The notes beneath the pieces are model-generated. The model had not been told where the DNA came from, made no database searches, and saw only the letters and a list, made by a program, of their open reading frames with translations. Of a DNA stretch of 64,000 bases, positions 9,742-19,988 are shown piece by piece. The position numbers and the translations under genes are program-made. Each line of letters begins with the position of its first letter. The first letter of the stretch is position 1. Source of the stretch: Prodigiosinella confusarubida (GTDB taxonomy: Bacteria; Pseudomonadota; Gammaproteobacteria; Enterobacterales; Enterobacteriaceae); contig NZ_CP025085.1 in assembly GCF_002847015.1 (NCBI RefSeq), positions 3,472,001 through 3,536,000 on the forward strand. The letters run 5' to 3'.

Positions 9742-11400
9742 TCAGCCCGCCCGACCCCGCGCCAACCATAATACGTGGGAAAACATGGTACGGATCAACG
9801 GTGGAATTGCACCATTTCCCAATGCCATTGACTCCATCGCCACTTCAATGGCCAGATCCGGTTTGGAACTGCGATGAATCGCTTTCGTGATAACTTTGGA
9901 GGCAGAAAGCGGCACCGAGTCTGGTAACTGCGCCACCCGATGGTAAACCTGTCTGAAACCATTTTTATACATGAAATGCTCCATATCCGGTGATGGTAGC
10001 ATCGTCAAATGGTCACGTTCCTGCTCCGCTTGTGCTGTCAGCAGACTGCGTGCCGTCGCTGCATATTTTTTACCGGCGTCGTCTCCATCCACCAGCACAT
10101 ACCACTCAATCCCCATCCGATGGGCAAACTTCAACAACGGCTTCAGTCCCGACTGGGCGAATTCAATCACCTTAATCCCTTCCGATTCAAAATGATGGCC
10201 GCACTGTCGAGCTAATTCACTGAGCATCCAGACTTCGGTTTCACCTTCCACCAGCAACCAACAACGCGCAAACAACGATGCTGGTCGGTTCAACCGGATA
10301 TGAAAAGCGATACGGCGACTATCTTCCGGGCTCATCCCTGACCGTCCGATACGATAAGTGGAAACTTGTGACGACTCTCGCACCAGACGGCACAATTGTT
10401 CCACTGGCACCAGTGATAACAGCTCTCCTGAATTAGTGGTGGTCACTTTCTGCAATGGCAACTGATTCAGTAATCCCCACGCCACTGAAAGCATAATTGG
10501 ATGCAGACGGGTTTCAGGGTCTTCTATCAGCAACAATGGACGGGAGTGTGGATCCAACGATACCGAACCTTTCGCCTGCAACAGGGTAGAGAACAGTTCC
10601 AGCAGAATAATTCGTCGACTACGGCTGTTCGGCCCCGCAATCATCCGATTGATATTGTCCAGTGAACGCCAATATTTGCCGTTGCCGGAATGCGTATGAC
10701 GATGATGACTATCACCCGTATCGCCACTCTGTGCGGAAAAATAGTGATCCACTAACTGACGTATTGCCGACATTCCCTGACGGAGATCCTGGTTGGTCAA
10801 CTTGTTAGGATTTTGGTCCAGTTCCCGCATGAGGATTTCAAACTGACGGGACAGTTTTTTATCGACATCCAATGTTGGCATCAGCGCACCGGAGCGGGTG
10901 TGACGGATAAAGCGGGAATCTCGCATCCTTAATACTGGATGCAGACGGATCACTTCACTCGCCAGCCAGTCAATGTTGTCCAACGCAAGCGCGTGTCCAT
11001 TGGCATCCAGAAAGCTGCGCCAGGTGCATACCGACTTAGTTTCATCCACTTCGGCTTCCAGTCGGTAGAAGATACGGTATAGCCGTCCTTCTCCTTTTAT
11101 CCACACAGGCTCGAGCGAACGGTAACGCGCGGCCAGATGATGGCCAGGCGACGTTTCACAAAAAGTGAAGACAATCTGCAAATGATGCTCCCGACTGGTT
11201 TCATCGCCGGGTGTAAAATGAAAGTCATGGAGTTCAAAATGATAGAGTGGTAACGCCGGAGCCAGTAAAAGCGACAGAGCATCCAGCAGGCTGGATTTTC
11301 CCCAGGCATTCTCACCAATCAATACGGTGGTTTCATCCAGGGTCAATGACAGACGGTTAATCCCACGGAATCCGAGAATCTCTACTCTTTCCAGATGCAT
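9742..11400 (-). CDS. ybjD: YbjD, OLD-family ATPase with TOPRIM domain
   Basis: Overcoming-lysogenization-defect (OLD) type protein: an ABC-like ATPase domain and a TOPRIM nuclease-like domain. Walker A is GENAWGKSSLLDAL near residue 35, the ABC signature-like region is less clear, and Walker B LLLIEDPETRLHP lies near residue 285. The TOPRIM part shows LLVEGETE and the DGDDAGKKY acidic cluster. The frame is open from 11460, but the E. coli protein starts at the equivalent of the ATG at 11400, giving 552 residues. Its cellular role is not established; a DNA repair or defence function is inferred from OLD relatives only. It is divergent from lysO. Confidence 0.85.
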   Translation of the reverse strand: MHLERVEILGFRGINRLSLTLDETTVLIGENAWGKSSLLDALSLLLAPALPLYHFELHDFHFTPGDETSREHHLQIVFTFCETSPGHHLAARYRSLEPVWIKGEGRLYRIFYRLEAEVDETKSVCTWRSFLDANGHALALDNIDWLASEVIRLHPVLRMRDSRFIRHTRSGALMPTLDVDKKLSRQFEILMRELDQNPNKLTNQDLRQGMSAIRQLVDHYFSAQSGDTGDSHHRHTHSGNGKYWRSLDNINRMIAGPNSRSRRIILLELFSTLLQAKGSVSLDPHSRPLLLIEDPETRLHPIMLSVAWGLLNQLPLQKVTTTNSGELLSLVPVEQLCRLVRESSQVSTYRIGRSGMSPEDSRRIAFHIRLNRPASLFARCWLLVEGETEVWMLSELARQCGHHFESEGIKVIEFAQSGLKPLLKFAHRMGIEWYVLVDGDDAGKKYAATARSLLTAQAEQERDHLTMLPSPDMEHFMYKNGFRQVYHRVAQLPDSVPLSASKVITKAIHRSSKPDLAIEVAMESMALGNGAIPPLIRTMFSHVLWLARGRAG

Positions 11401-11595
11401 TCTCACCTCCTGTTCGGTTTTCCTTACATGAGCATGACGATAAAACGGTTGCAGGGTCAAGTTCTGTCGTCTGGATATGCTTTACTCCGCAAAATAATTT
11501 GTTTAATTTGAGCAAATTATCTCTGTGTGGTCGCGATTCTCCCGCCAGTTTTTATCAAAGCCTATCTCAATAGGCGTTAAGGATGCCGCTTCATC

Positions 11596-12498
11596 ATGTA
11601 TTCAGGATTATTGATCATCTTACTGCCGTTAATTCTCGGCTATCTGATTCCCCTGCGCGCAAAAAAGGTGTTACAGATTATCAACCGTCTACTGAGCAGC
11701 ATGGTGTATATCATTCTGTTCCTGATGGGGATCAGTCTGGCGTTTCTGGATAATCTGGGCAGTAATTTGCTGGCTATCTTCCGCTATGCATCCGTCTGTT
11801 TTATCTGCATCACCGCAGCGAATCTATTGGCACTGTGGTTGCTGGAAAAGCGAACTCGCTGGACCGGCAACAACACCGGTCAGGAGGCGTTACCTTCCCG
11901 TCTACACATGGCACTGGAGTCGCTCAGGTTATGTGGTGTGGTATTCGGCGGTTTTTTGTTGGGGCTCAGCCAATTATCTATCCTGACCTTTGCGGCCAAA
12001 GGCAGCGAATACGCCTTACTGTTTCTGCTGTTTCTGGTGGGCGTGCAGTTACGCAACAGCGGTATGACGCTGCGTCAGATTGTACTCAATCGACGGGGAA
12101 TGATTGTGGCGCTGGTGGTCGGCATCAGTGCGTTGGCGGGTGGCGCACTAGCATCAGTATTGCTGAAACTGCCGCTGAATACGGCGCTGGCGATGGCATC
12201 CGGCTATGGCTGGTATTCGCTCTCCGGTATTCTGCTGACTGACGCTTTTGGGCCAGTGATTGGTAGTGCCGCCTTCTTTAACGATCTGGCGAGAGAACTG
12301 ACAGCGATAATGCTGATCCCCACACTGATTCGTCACCATCGCGCCAGTGCGCTGGGCTTGTGCGGCGCGACTTCCATGGACTTCACCTTGCCCGTACTGC
12401 AACGCAGTGGCGGCATGGATATGGTGCCACCCGCTATCGTGCATGGTTTTTTGCTGAGCCTGTTAGCCCCCATATTAATGGCGCTGTTTTCATCATGA
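11596..12498 (+). CDS. lysO: LysO, lysine exporter
   Basis: Inner-membrane L-lysine and thialysine exporter (formerly YbjE), 300 residues with about eight membrane segments. The match to E. coli LysO is close, including LLIILLPLILGYLIPLR at the start, LRLCGVVFGGFLLGLS, the block GYGWYSLSGILLTDAFGP and SAAFFNDLARE in the C-terminal half. In E. coli it is regulated by ArgP. Here it is divergent from ybjD and stands before hcp-hcr. The lysine importer LysP is encoded 45 kb away in the same window. Confidence 0.93.
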   Translation: MYSGLLIILLPLILGYLIPLRAKKVLQIINRLLSSMVYIILFLMGISLAFLDNLGSNLLAIFRYASVCFICITAANLLALWLLEKRTRWTGNNTGQEALPSRLHMALESLRLCGVVFGGFLLGLSQLSILTFAAKGSEYALLFLLFLVGVQLRNSGMTLRQIVLNRRGMIVALVVGISALAGGALASVLLKLPLNTALAMASGYGWYSLSGILLTDAFGPVIGSAAFFNDLARELTAIMLIPTLIRHHRASALGLCGATSMDFTLPVLQRSGGMDMVPPAIVHGFLLSLLAPILMALFSS

Positions 12499-12564
12499 TT
12501 TGCGCCTCGCCGTAATCAGCCCAGAGGCTGATTGAGAGTCATTTTCATCCTCTGCTGCGAAAAA

Positions 12565-12578
12565 TTGCGCTGCATCAA
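12565..12578. promoter_or_regulatory. Possible FNR-type site upstream of hcp
   Basis: TTGCGCTGCATCAA fits the FNR layout TTGAT-N4-ATCAA with a perfect right half and a three-of-five left half. The hcp-hcr operon of E. coli is FNR-activated, and this site lies about 97 bases before the hcp start. The call rests on pattern only. Confidence 0.4.
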
Positions 12579-12586
12579 GTTTTCGT

Positions 12587-12663
12587 AAAGTTGCATTAAA
12601 AAAGCCTTTTTACCGGAGGCATCCGGTTCTATGCTCTTAAACAGGTATTAAAAATGCAACTTT
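12587..12663. promoter_or_regulatory. Widely spaced inverted repeat before hcp
   Basis: AAAGTTGCATT (12587-12597) and its exact reverse complement AATGCAACTTT (12653-12663) flank 55 bases that contain the likely hcp promoter. The arm resembles the AAGATGCAT half-site of the nitric oxide sensor NsrR, which represses hcp in E. coli. Alternatively the arms could pair in the mRNA leader, since the right arm ends 11 bases before the start codon. Confidence 0.4.
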
Positions 12664-12674
12664 AAAAGGACGCG

Positions 12675-14330
12675 ATGATGTATTGTGTGCAATGTGAACA
12701 AACCATGCGAACACCGGCTGGTAATGGTTGTGCTTACGCTCAGGGCATGTGCGGCAAAACGGCCGAAACCTCCGATTTGCAAGACCTGTTAGTGGCCGTC
12801 CTGCAAGGCTTGTCCGCCTGGGCACTGCAAGCCCGTGCACTGGGCATTGTTGATCATGACGTTGATAGCTTCTCGCCACGCGCTTTCTTTTCCACGTTAA
12901 CCAACGTTAACTTCGACTCCCAACGCATTATTGGCTACGCTAAAGACGCCATTGCCTATCGCCAGGCATTGGCTACGCGCTGTCGTCTACTGGATGCCAG
13001 TGTCAAGGTCAGTCATCCGATGGCCGAATTGCAACTGGCCGGTGATGATATCCCTACGCTACAAGAACAAGCACTCAGCTTTGCGCTGAATAGCGATAAA
13101 ACCAGCGTCGGTGATGATATTCACGGACTACGTATGTTGTGTCTGTATGGTCTGAAAGGTGCCGCCGCTTACATGGAGCACGCCCATGTCCTCGGTCAAT
13201 ATGATGATGAGATTTATGCACACTATCATGCGCTGATGGCCTGGCTCGGTACTCGGCCTGCGGATATGGACACACTACTGAATAACGCCATGGACATCGG
13301 CAAGATGAATTTTAGCATCATGGCAATTCTGGATCGGGGTGAAACCGAAGCTTATGGCAACCCACAACCAACGGCAGTTAACGTGCGCCCGGTGGCGGGC
13401 AAAGCCATTCTGATCTCCGGTCATGATCTGAAAGACCTGCAAACACTACTGGAACAGACTGAAGGCACTGGCGTCAACGTCTATACCCACGGTGAAATGC
13501 TGCCAGCCCACGGCTACCCTGAATTGAAGAAATTCTCGCATCTGGTGGGAAACTACGGCAGTGGCTGGCAGAACCAGCAGACTGAATTCGCCAGGTTTCC
13601 CGGCCCGATCCTGATGACATCCAACTGTATTATCGATCCTGACGTAGGCAATTACAGTGATCGCATCTGGACGCGCAGCATTGTGGGTTGGCCAGGCGTG
13701 AACCATCTGGAGGGTGATGACTTCAGCGCGGTGATTGCTCAGGCGCAACATCTGAGCGGCTTCCCATACAGTGAAATCGAACACCTGATTACCGTAGGGT
13801 TTGGTCGCCAGACCCTGTTGAACGCCGCTGATACCGTTATCGACCTGGTGGCACAGAAAAAGCTGCGCCATGTGTTTCTGGTAGGCGGATGTGATGGCAG
13901 CCGTGATGAGCGCAGTTATTACACCGATTTCACGCTCAATATTCCACAGGATTGCCTGATTATGACGCTGGCCTGTGGGAAATATCGTTTCAACAAGCTG
14001 GATTTCGGCACACTGGAAGGTTTGCCACGGCTGTTGGATGTCGGTCAGTGTAACGACGCTTACTCCGCCATTATGCTCGCCGTAAATCTGGCGGAAAAAC
14101 TGGGCTGCGGCGTGAACGATTTACCGTTGAGTCTGATGCTGTCCTGGTTTGAACAAAAAGCCATTGTGATTCTGCTGACGCTGTTGTCTCTGGGTGTAAA
14201 GAATATTTACACCGGGCCGACGGCACCGGGCTTCCTGACGGAGAATCTGCTGGCCATCCTGAACGAAAAATTCGGTATGCGCGCCATCACGACGGTTGAA
14301 CAGGATCTGAACGAGATTCTGAACGCCTGA
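12675..14330 (+). CDS. hcp: Hydroxylamine reductase / hybrid cluster protein
   Basis: Hybrid [4Fe-2S-2O] cluster protein that reduces nitric oxide and hydroxylamine and takes part in protein S-nitrosylation. The N-terminal cysteine cluster is present as YCVQCEQT and [11 protein letters not shown]. Later ligand regions include [40 protein letters not shown] and the C-terminal [20 protein letters not shown]. At 551 residues it is the E. coli length. The start is one of two adjacent ATGs; AAGGA sits at good distance before 12675. It forms an operon with hcr 70 bases downstream. Confidence 0.96.
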   Translation: MMYCVQCEQTMRTPAGNGCAYAQGMCGKTAETSDLQDLLVAVLQGLSAWALQARALGIVDHDVDSFSPRAFFSTLTNVNFDSQRIIGYAKDAIAYRQALATRCRLLDASVKVSHPMAELQLAGDDIPTLQEQALSFALNSDKTSVGDDIHGLRMLCLYGLKGAAAYMEHAHVLGQYDDEIYAHYHALMAWLGTRPADMDTLLNNAMDIGKMNFSIMAILDRGETEAYGNPQPTAVNVRPVAGKAILISGHDLKDLQTLLEQTEGTGVNVYTHGEMLPAHGYPELKKFSHLVGNYGSGWQNQQTEFARFPGPILMTSNCIIDPDVGNYSDRIWTRSIVGWPGVNHLEGDDFSAVIAQAQHLSGFPYSEIEHLITVGFGRQTLLNAADTVIDLVAQKKLRHVFLVGGCDGSRDERSYYTDFTLNIPQDCLIMTLACGKYRFNKLDFGTLEGLPRLLDVGQCNDAYSAIMLAVNLAEKLGCGVNDLPLSLMLSWFEQKAIVILLTLLSLGVKNIYTGPTAPGFLTENLLAILNEKFGMRAITTVEQDLNEILNA

Positions 14331-14400
14331 TCGCGACGATTTACGTTTCTGTCCCGTTGCACCGATGGCGACGGGAAGACCGGATAGACGGAGAATTGCC

Positions 14401-15408
14401 ATGACTATGCCAACACCTGTGTGCCCTTACCGTATGCAGGTACATTCAATTCATCAGGAAACGCCGGACGTATGGAGCATTTCCCTGATCAACCACGATT
14501 TTTATCCATATCAGCCCGGCCAGCATGCACTAGTCTGCATTGCCAACCGAGCGGATACTCTGCGAGCCTATACACTGTCGTCATCTCCGGGTCTGAGTCG
14601 CTTCATCACCCTGACGGTGCGTCGACTGGATAATGGCATTGGTTCACGCTGGTTGACCGGGCAGCTCAAACCTGGCGACTATCTGTGGCTGTCTGATGCC
14701 GAGGGAGAATTCACCTGTACCCACGCGGTAAGTGATCAGTACCTGATGCTGGCCGCTGGGTGCGGTGTTACACCGATAATGTCTATGTGCCGCTGGCTGT
14801 TGGCTCACCGCCCGCAAACCGACATTAGCGTGATAGTGAATGTGCGCGATCCACAGCAAGTGATCTTTGCCAACGAGTGGCAGGCACTGCGCCAACGATA
14901 CCCACAACAATTACAGCTGACGCTGATGGCGGAAAACAACGCCAGTGAAGGTTTTCTGCATGGCCGTATCACGCAGGACATCCTATCAAGACAGGTGCCG
15001 GATATTGCCCACCGCACCGTGATGACCTGTGGCCCCATCCCGTACATGAAACAGGTGGAAGCGCTGTGTACGCAGGCCGGTGTCGCAGCCAACCACGTCT
15101 ATAGAGAACACTTTGGTGCGCCGGAAACGTCGGCTGATATTGGCAGTGAGCAACTCACCATGACCATCAGCCATCTATTGCGACAGGTAAACGTTCCGGT
15201 AGGCATCAGCCTGCTGGCCGCGCTGGAAAGCCATAAAGTGCCGGTTAACGCCGCCTGCCGGGCCGGAGTTTGTGGTAGCTGTAAAACCAGGATACTCAGT
15301 GGACAGTACGTTACCACCAGCACCGCGACACTAACCCAGGATGAGATCTCACAAGGTTATGTACTGGCCTGTAGTTGTCAGCTACAAGGGGATGTCGTTC
15401 TGGCCTGA
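14401..15408 (+). CDS. hcr: NADH oxidoreductase partner of Hcp
   Basis: Electron donor for Hcp. An FAD/NAD(H)-binding reductase module is followed by a C-terminal [2Fe-2S] ferredoxin domain. The flavin motif is RAYTLSSSP, the nucleotide-binding region is AAGCGVTPIMSM, and the ferredoxin cysteines are seen in CRAGVCGSCKT and further on in CSC. The start is the ATG at 14401, preceded by GGAG, giving 335 residues; a longer frame opens at 14365 but has no support. The operon with hcp is the E. coli arrangement. Confidence 0.94.
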   Translation: MTMPTPVCPYRMQVHSIHQETPDVWSISLINHDFYPYQPGQHALVCIANRADTLRAYTLSSSPGLSRFITLTVRRLDNGIGSRWLTGQLKPGDYLWLSDAEGEFTCTHAVSDQYLMLAAGCGVTPIMSMCRWLLAHRPQTDISVIVNVRDPQQVIFANEWQALRQRYPQQLQLTLMAENNASEGFLHGRITQDILSRQVPDIAHRTVMTCGPIPYMKQVEALCTQAGVAANHVYREHFGAPETSADIGSEQLTMTISHLLRQVNVPVGISLLAALESHKVPVNAACRAGVCGSCKTRILSGQYVTTSTATLTQDEISQGYVLACSCQLQGDVVLA

Positions 15409-15549
15409 AATATTACGGCGGACTCGTTTCCGCCACTGTTAACATCTCGCCTCGTGGTTCACGTTTTTGTTACACCGCTTTTTCCCCATACCGATTTCCC
15501 GCTATAGTAAAGGCTTCATCCGCACATTTGCGGTAGGGAGCTGACTGCT

Positions 15550-17016
15550 GTGATAACAAAACCCGCACCGATTTTAATTCTGGGTGCCAGTGGCTATATT
15601 GGCCGTCATTTAACGTCCCGCCTGAGCCAGCAAGGTCATCAGATTATTGCCGCTTCCCGTCACGTTGAGTCGTTAGCATCACGCCAGTGGCCCGGTGTAC
15701 AGTGCGAATATGTGGATTTGATGCGGCCCCACACCATACCGGAAGGATTGTGGCAGGCGGAAACCCTCTATTATCTGGTACACAGCATGGGAGATGGTCG
15801 TGACTTTACCGATAGGGAACGGCTGTCGGCACAAAACCTGCGGAAAATTCTGCGGACCAGCAAAATAAAGCACATCATTTATCTGGGATCAGCGCAGTCG
15901 AAAACAGACAGTTCCGAACATATGTATGCCCGCAGAATCACCGGAGATACGCTACGTAGCAGTGGTATTCCGGTAACTGAACTGCGTGCCGGTATCATCA
16001 TTGGCTCAGGTTCTGCCGCCTTCGAAATCATGCGTGATATGGTGTACAACCTGCCGCTATTGACGCCACCGCGCTGGGTAAGATCCAGAACATCACCGAT
16101 TGCGCTGGAAAACTTGCTGATTTATCTCACTGAAATACTGAAACATCCCACCACACAGCACCGTATCCTGGAGGCTGCCGGGCCGGAATACATCAGTTAT
16201 CAGACCATGTTTGAGCGCTTTATTCGTATCAGCGGCAAACGACGTTTACTGGTTCCACTGCCGGTACCAACCGGACTCATCTCCGCCTGGTTTCTGAATC
16301 TGATTACGTCCGTCCCCACCAATATCGCCAAGGCGTTGATCCAAGGGTTGAAGCATGATCTGCCGATGGACGACTCCGCATTGCAACAATTGATTCCCCA
16401 ACCGTTGATCAATTTTGATGATGCCGTGCGCATTACCCTGAAAAATGAAAAGGACATCGTGCATAACCCGGAGTGGGGCTACGATCCGGAAGCCAAAGAA
16501 CGTTGGCAACCCGGTTACTGTTTTTATCCTAAACAGGCTGGATATAACTATAAAACCGGCGCCAGTAGTCAGGCATTGTGGCAGGTGGTGCAACAAGTCG
16601 GCGGAAAAAACGGGTATTTTTATGCCAACATTTTGTGGCAGATCCGCGCCCGCATTGACGATTTTTGCGGTAACGGTGTGATCTATGAACGCCCGAAACA
16701 CCGGGCACTGGTGATAGGTGATCGCATCAACGGCTGGAAGGTTATTGCCATCAGACCCCAGCAACAATTGGTACTGTTGTTTGGCATGAAGGCACCGGGA
16801 CTCGGTCGGTTGACATTTACCATTGATGATAAAGGCACCTATCGCACACTGGATGTCCGGGCATGGTGGCATCCAGCCGGTTTTAGCGGCCTGGGCTACT
16901 GGTTTTTAATGATGCCGGCCCATCTGTTTATCTTCCGGGGCATGGCGCAACGTATCTCCACACTGGCCATTGATACCGAGCAGTTGCATGGGGACAACGT
17001 CCGATACCACGACTAA
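15550..17016 (+). CDS. ybjT: YbjT, NAD(P)-binding SDR-like protein with DUF2867
   Basis: Long atypical short-chain dehydrogenase-like protein of 488 residues. The N terminus has the Rossmann motif [12 protein letters not shown] (about residues 9-20). The middle holds the conserved [24 protein letters not shown] and PRWVRSRT, and the C-terminal DUF2867 region includes [11 protein letters not shown] and RAWWHPAG. The start is a GTG at 15550 with a GGGAG upstream. The substrate is unknown. Its stop codon overlaps the convergent amiD stop by four bases. Confidence 0.87.
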   Translation: MITKPAPILILGASGYIGRHLTSRLSQQGHQIIAASRHVESLASRQWPGVQCEYVDLMRPHTIPEGLWQAETLYYLVHSMGDGRDFTDRERLSAQNLRKILRTSKIKHIIYLGSAQSKTDSSEHMYARRITGDTLRSSGIPVTELRAGIIIGSGSAAFEIMRDMVYNLPLLTPPRWVRSRTSPIALENLLIYLTEILKHPTTQHRILEAAGPEYISYQTMFERFIRISGKRRLLVPLPVPTGLISAWFLNLITSVPTNIAKALIQGLKHDLPMDDSALQQLIPQPLINFDDAVRITLKNEKDIVHNPEWGYDPEAKERWQPGYCFYPKQAGYNYKTGASSQALWQVVQQVGGKNGYFYANILWQIRARIDDFCGNGVIYERPKHRALVIGDRINGWKVIAIRPQQQLVLLFGMKAPGLGRLTFTIDDKGTYRTLDVRAWWHPAGFSGLGYWFLMMPAHLFIFRGMAQRISTLAIDTEQLHGDNVRYHD

Positions 17017-17852
17017 CGTAATCCGCCGCCATACTTTTCCAACAGCGCATCAACGATGGCTTCCGTCTCCGCATCTGGATTGCCATCATAGCGCTGTGGG
17101 CGAAAATGCATCTGGAAAGCGCTGATCACTCGCCGCTGCTCTCGCTCAGTCATTCCAGCGCCTACCTGATAACCATAGCGCGCCAACTTTGTCAGCAAAT
17201 CGGCTTGCGACACCGGTGCCGTCGTGTCGCGGCCCTGTAGATAAAATATCACCCGCGCCGGATCCGGCCAGGCACCGATACCGGCAGCGGCCAGACGCTG
17301 CCAGGGAAACAGCGCCCCGGGATCTATCTTGCGCTGCGGCGCGATGTCACTGTGTGCCACCACATTTTGCGGTGCAATCTGATAACGCTGGATAATGTCA
17401 CTGGCAAGATCGATCAATACCGCCAGTTGCGGTGCGGAGAAAGGTGCCCATGAGTAACCCAGTGGCGTACGGTGATAACCCGGATTTTCCAGCTCAATGC
17501 CGACTGAGACAGCATTCAGTCGCGTAAATCCACGCCAGTAACTGTTACCGGCATGCCACGCGGCCTGTGATTCCGGCACCAGTTGCCAGGCCACCCGCTT
17601 GCCATGCCGTAGTGGCGGCATGGCCGGAATCAGGTAATGCACACTGACATCAGTATCCGCCAATGTGTGTAACGAATCAGGAAAGTCTTCCGCCGTATAA
17701 TGGATCACCAGAAATTTGATCCGCGCTTCCTGCGACTGTGCCGCCACCGCCGTTTCTAACTGATAACGGCCATGATCCACCAACGTCGTCGGGGATGGCG
17801 TCTGACATCCGGTGAGTGCCAACAGCAGCAACACGATGATATATTTTTGCAT
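17013..17852 (-). CDS. amiD: AmiD, outer-membrane lipoprotein N-acetylmuramoyl-L-alanine amidase
   Basis: Zinc amidase (Amidase_2/PGRP fold) that cleaves the bond between MurNAc and L-Ala, including anhydro-muropeptides. The lipobox LTGC ends a 16-residue signal, so the mature protein begins with a lipidated Cys. Zinc ligands are visible in [16 protein letters not shown] and [18 protein letters not shown]-terminal peptidoglycan-binding helical domain follows ([15 protein letters not shown]). The ATG at 17852 is preferred to a TTG one codon earlier. It is convergent with ybjT and six bases downstream of ybjQ, probably one operon with it. Confidence 0.92.
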   Translation of the reverse strand: MQKYIIVLLLLALTGCQTPSPTTLVDHGRYQLETAVAAQSQEARIKFLVIHYTAEDFPDSLHTLADTDVSVHYLIPAMPPLRHGKRVAWQLVPESQAAWHAGNSYWRGFTRLNAVSVGIELENPGYHRTPLGYSWAPFSAPQLAVLIDLASDIIQRYQIAPQNVVAHSDIAPQRKIDPGALFPWQRLAAAGIGAWPDPARVIFYLQGRDTTAPVSQADLLTKLARYGYQVGAGMTEREQRRVISAFQMHFRPQRYDGNPDAETEAIVDALLEKYGGGLR

Positions 17853-17858
17853 CAAGAT

Positions 17859-18182
17859 TCAACGACTGATCTTAACTGCCGTACCGCTGATGGAAACCAT
17901 CAGCATACTGTTGTCCTTACCCACCGTTTGATAATCAATATCAATACCCACAACGGCATTCGCGCCTAGCGCTTCCGCCTGCTCCTGTAGTTCGCGAAAC
18001 GCAATCTGTCTGGCACGGCCCAACTCTTTTTCGTAAGCCCCGGAACGTCCACCAACGATATCGCGAATACCGGCAAAAAAATCACGGAAAACATTGACGC
18101 CCAGAATGGCCTCTCCAGTGACCACACCACAATATTCGGTAATGACATACCCTTCCAACGTCGGGGTTGTGGATAATTGCAT
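17859..18182 (-). CDS. ybjQ: YbjQ, heavy-metal-binding-domain-like small protein
   Basis: 107-residue protein of the YbjQ/DUF74 family, close to E. coli Ybj[21 protein letters not shown], the [20 protein letters not shown] block and [16 protein letters not shown]. The family forms pentamers; no biochemical activity is firmly known. The frame is open much further upstream (to 18377), but the family always starts at the equivalent of the ATG at 18182. It lies just upstream of amiD. Confidence 0.9.
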   Translation of the reverse strand: MQLSTTPTLEGYVITEYCGVVTGEAILGVNVFRDFFAGIRDIVGGRSGAYEKELGRARQIAFRELQEQAEALGANAVVGIDIDYQTVGKDNSMLMVSISGTAVKISR

Positions 18183-18497
18183 GACGCGCTCCTTAATCAA
18201 ATGTTCCACACCTGAACAGCCCTTTGTGTCAAAAAATCGTGTAATGGCAACATAAAATCCACAATTAATTGTTTTGTGCAACGTTTGCATCAAGCGTAGC
18301 CAAGACAAACAAACTGAAGATTGTCTGTCGAATTCGTTGCCAACCCGACAAATCGGAGAACCGCTGTAGTAACGCACTATTTTATGCTGTTATATGAGTA
18401 AAAAATCACATGTTTGCAAATTTTAACCCCTGGTGATTGCATAACTATTCTGTCGACGTTAACATTTGCGGCATCAATGTCTATTCAATTATTGCGC
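18183..18497. other. ybjQ-artP divergent intergenic region
   Basis: About 315 bases between divergent genes, AT-rich toward artP. It must contain promoters for both ybjQ-amiD and artPIQM. Just before the artP start, the start region occurs twice in tandem (ATGTCTATTCAATTA at 18477 and ATGAGTATTCAACTA at 18498). The half-site-like TATTCA sequences suggest, weakly, ArgR control. No other structure was seen. Confidence 0.4.
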
Positions 18498-19226
18498 ATG
18501 AGTATTCAACTAAGCAGCATTAACTGTTTTTATGGCGTACACCAGGCGCTATTTAATATTACCCTCGATTGTCCCGCCGGCGAAACGCTGGTGCTTCTTG
18601 GCCCCAGCGGTGCGGGGAAAAGCTCGCTACTGCGAGTGCTGAACCTATTGGAAATGCCACGCTCGGGTACCTTGTCGATCGCCGGCACCCACTTTGACTT
18701 CAGCCATACTCCGGCGGATAACGCCATCCGCGAACTGCGCCAGAACGTAGGGATGGTGTTTCAACAATACAACCTATGGCCACATCTCACCGTGCAGCAA
18801 AACCTGGTGGAAGCGCCCTGCCGAGTGCTGGGTCTGAGTAAACCGGAAGCCCACGCACGAGCGGAGAAACTGCTGACACGCCTGCGGCTAAATGATTTTT
18901 CCGACCGCTATCCGCTGCATTTATCCGGTGGACAGCAACAGCGGGTGGCCATTGCCCGCGCATTGATGATGGAACCTCAGGTGCTGTTGTTTGATGAACC
19001 CACCGCAGCGCTCGACCCGGAGATCACCGCCCAGGTCGTCGGGATTATTCAGGAACTGAGCGAAACCGGCATTACTCAGGTTATCGTGACGCACGAAGTG
19101 AGTTTCGCCAGGAAAACCGCCAGCCGCGTAGTGTACATGGAAAACGGTCATATCGTGGAACAAGGCGATGCTGGTCATTTTATCCAGCCACAGACACCTG
19201 AGTTTGCCAGTTACTTATCACATTGA
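18498..19226 (+). CDS. artP: ArtP, arginine ABC transporter ATPase
   Basis: ATP-binding subunit of the periplasmic arginine importer. At 242 residues it matches E. coli ArtP closely: Walker [11 protein letters not shown]-loop in [13 protein letters not shown], signature LSGGQQQRV, Walker B LLFDEP and switch VTHE. It heads artP-artI-artQ-artM. Two in-frame ATGs exist 21 bases apart because the start region is duplicated; the second (18498) matches the E. coli start. Neither has a strong Shine-Dalgarno sequence. Confidence 0.95.
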   Translation: MSIQLSSINCFYGVHQALFNITLDCPAGETLVLLGPSGAGKSSLLRVLNLLEMPRSGTLSIAGTHFDFSHTPADNAIRELRQNVGMVFQQYNLWPHLTVQQNLVEAPCRVLGLSKPEAHARAEKLLTRLRLNDFSDRYPLHLSGGQQQRVAIARALMMEPQVLLFDEPTAALDPEITAQVVGIIQELSETGITQVIVTHEVSFARKTASRVVYMENGHIVEQGDAGHFIQPQTPEFASYLSH

Positions 19227-19245
19227 TTATTATCAGGAACATACA

Positions 19246-19977
19246 ATGAAAAAATTACTCGTTGCTGCACTGTTCGCTGGAATGAGTGTTTCTGCCAGCG
19301 CGGCTGAAACTATCCGTTTTGCTACCGAAGCTTCTTATCCTCCGTTTGAGTTCGTGGATGCCAGCAATCAGATTCAGGGTTTCGATATCGACCTGGCCAA
19401 CGCCCTGTGTAAAGAGATTAAGGCTACCTGCACTTTCAGCAATCAGGCTTTTGACAGTCTGATCCCCGGACTGAAATTCCGCCGTTACGAAGCCGTTATC
19501 GCCGGGATGGACATCACGCCGGAACGTCAGAAGCAAGTTTGGTTCACTCAGCCATATTATGATAACTCAGCCTTGTTCATCGCCCGAAAAGGCACTATTG
19601 CCGACATCGCGGCACTGAAAGGTAAACGTGTTGGCGTACAAAATGGGAGTACCCATCAAAAATATCTGATGGATAAACATAAAGATATCATTACCGTACC
19701 TTACGACAGCTATCAGAACGCCGTGCTCGACCTGAAAAATGGCCGTCTGGATGCCGTATTCGGTGACACCGCAGCGGTGGCCGAATGGCTGAAACAGAAC
19801 CAGAACCTGACTTCAGTCGGTGACAACGTGACCGACAAAGACTACTTCGGCGAAGGGCTGGGGATTGCGGTACGCCAGAATAATGATCTTCTGCTGAAGC
19901 AATTCAACGATGCGCTGAGCAAAATCAAGCAGAATGGTACTTACCAGACTATCTATCAAAAATGGTTCCATCAGTAA
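19246..19977 (+). CDS. artI: ArtI, periplasmic arginine-binding protein
   Basis: Family 3 extracellular solute-binding protein of 243 residues with a cleavable signal peptide ending SASAAE. The typical start IRFATEASYPPFEFVD, the GFDIDLANALC block and the DSLIPGLKFRRYEAVIAGMD segment are present. It lies between artP and artQ, the place of artI in E. coli, and is a close paralogue of ArtJ, encoded 1.7 kb downstream. The specificity, arginine and possibly related basic amino acids, is inferred from context. Confidence 0.92.
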   Translation: MKKLLVAALFAGMSVSASAAETIRFATEASYPPFEFVDASNQIQGFDIDLANALCKEIKATCTFSNQAFDSLIPGLKFRRYEAVIAGMDITPERQKQVWFTQPYYDNSALFIARKGTIADIAALKGKRVGVQNGSTHQKYLMDKHKDIITVPYDSYQNAVLDLKNGRLDAVFGDTAAVAEWLKQNQNLTSVGDNVTDKDYFGEGLGIAVRQNNDLLLKQFNDALSKIKQNGTYQTIYQKWFHQ

Positions 19978-19988
19978 TCTGACACCTA

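Noticed and set aside
16246-16872. 208-codon minus-strand frame inside ybjT
   Set aside because: Lies wholly within the DUF2867 protein on the other strand and has no independent support.
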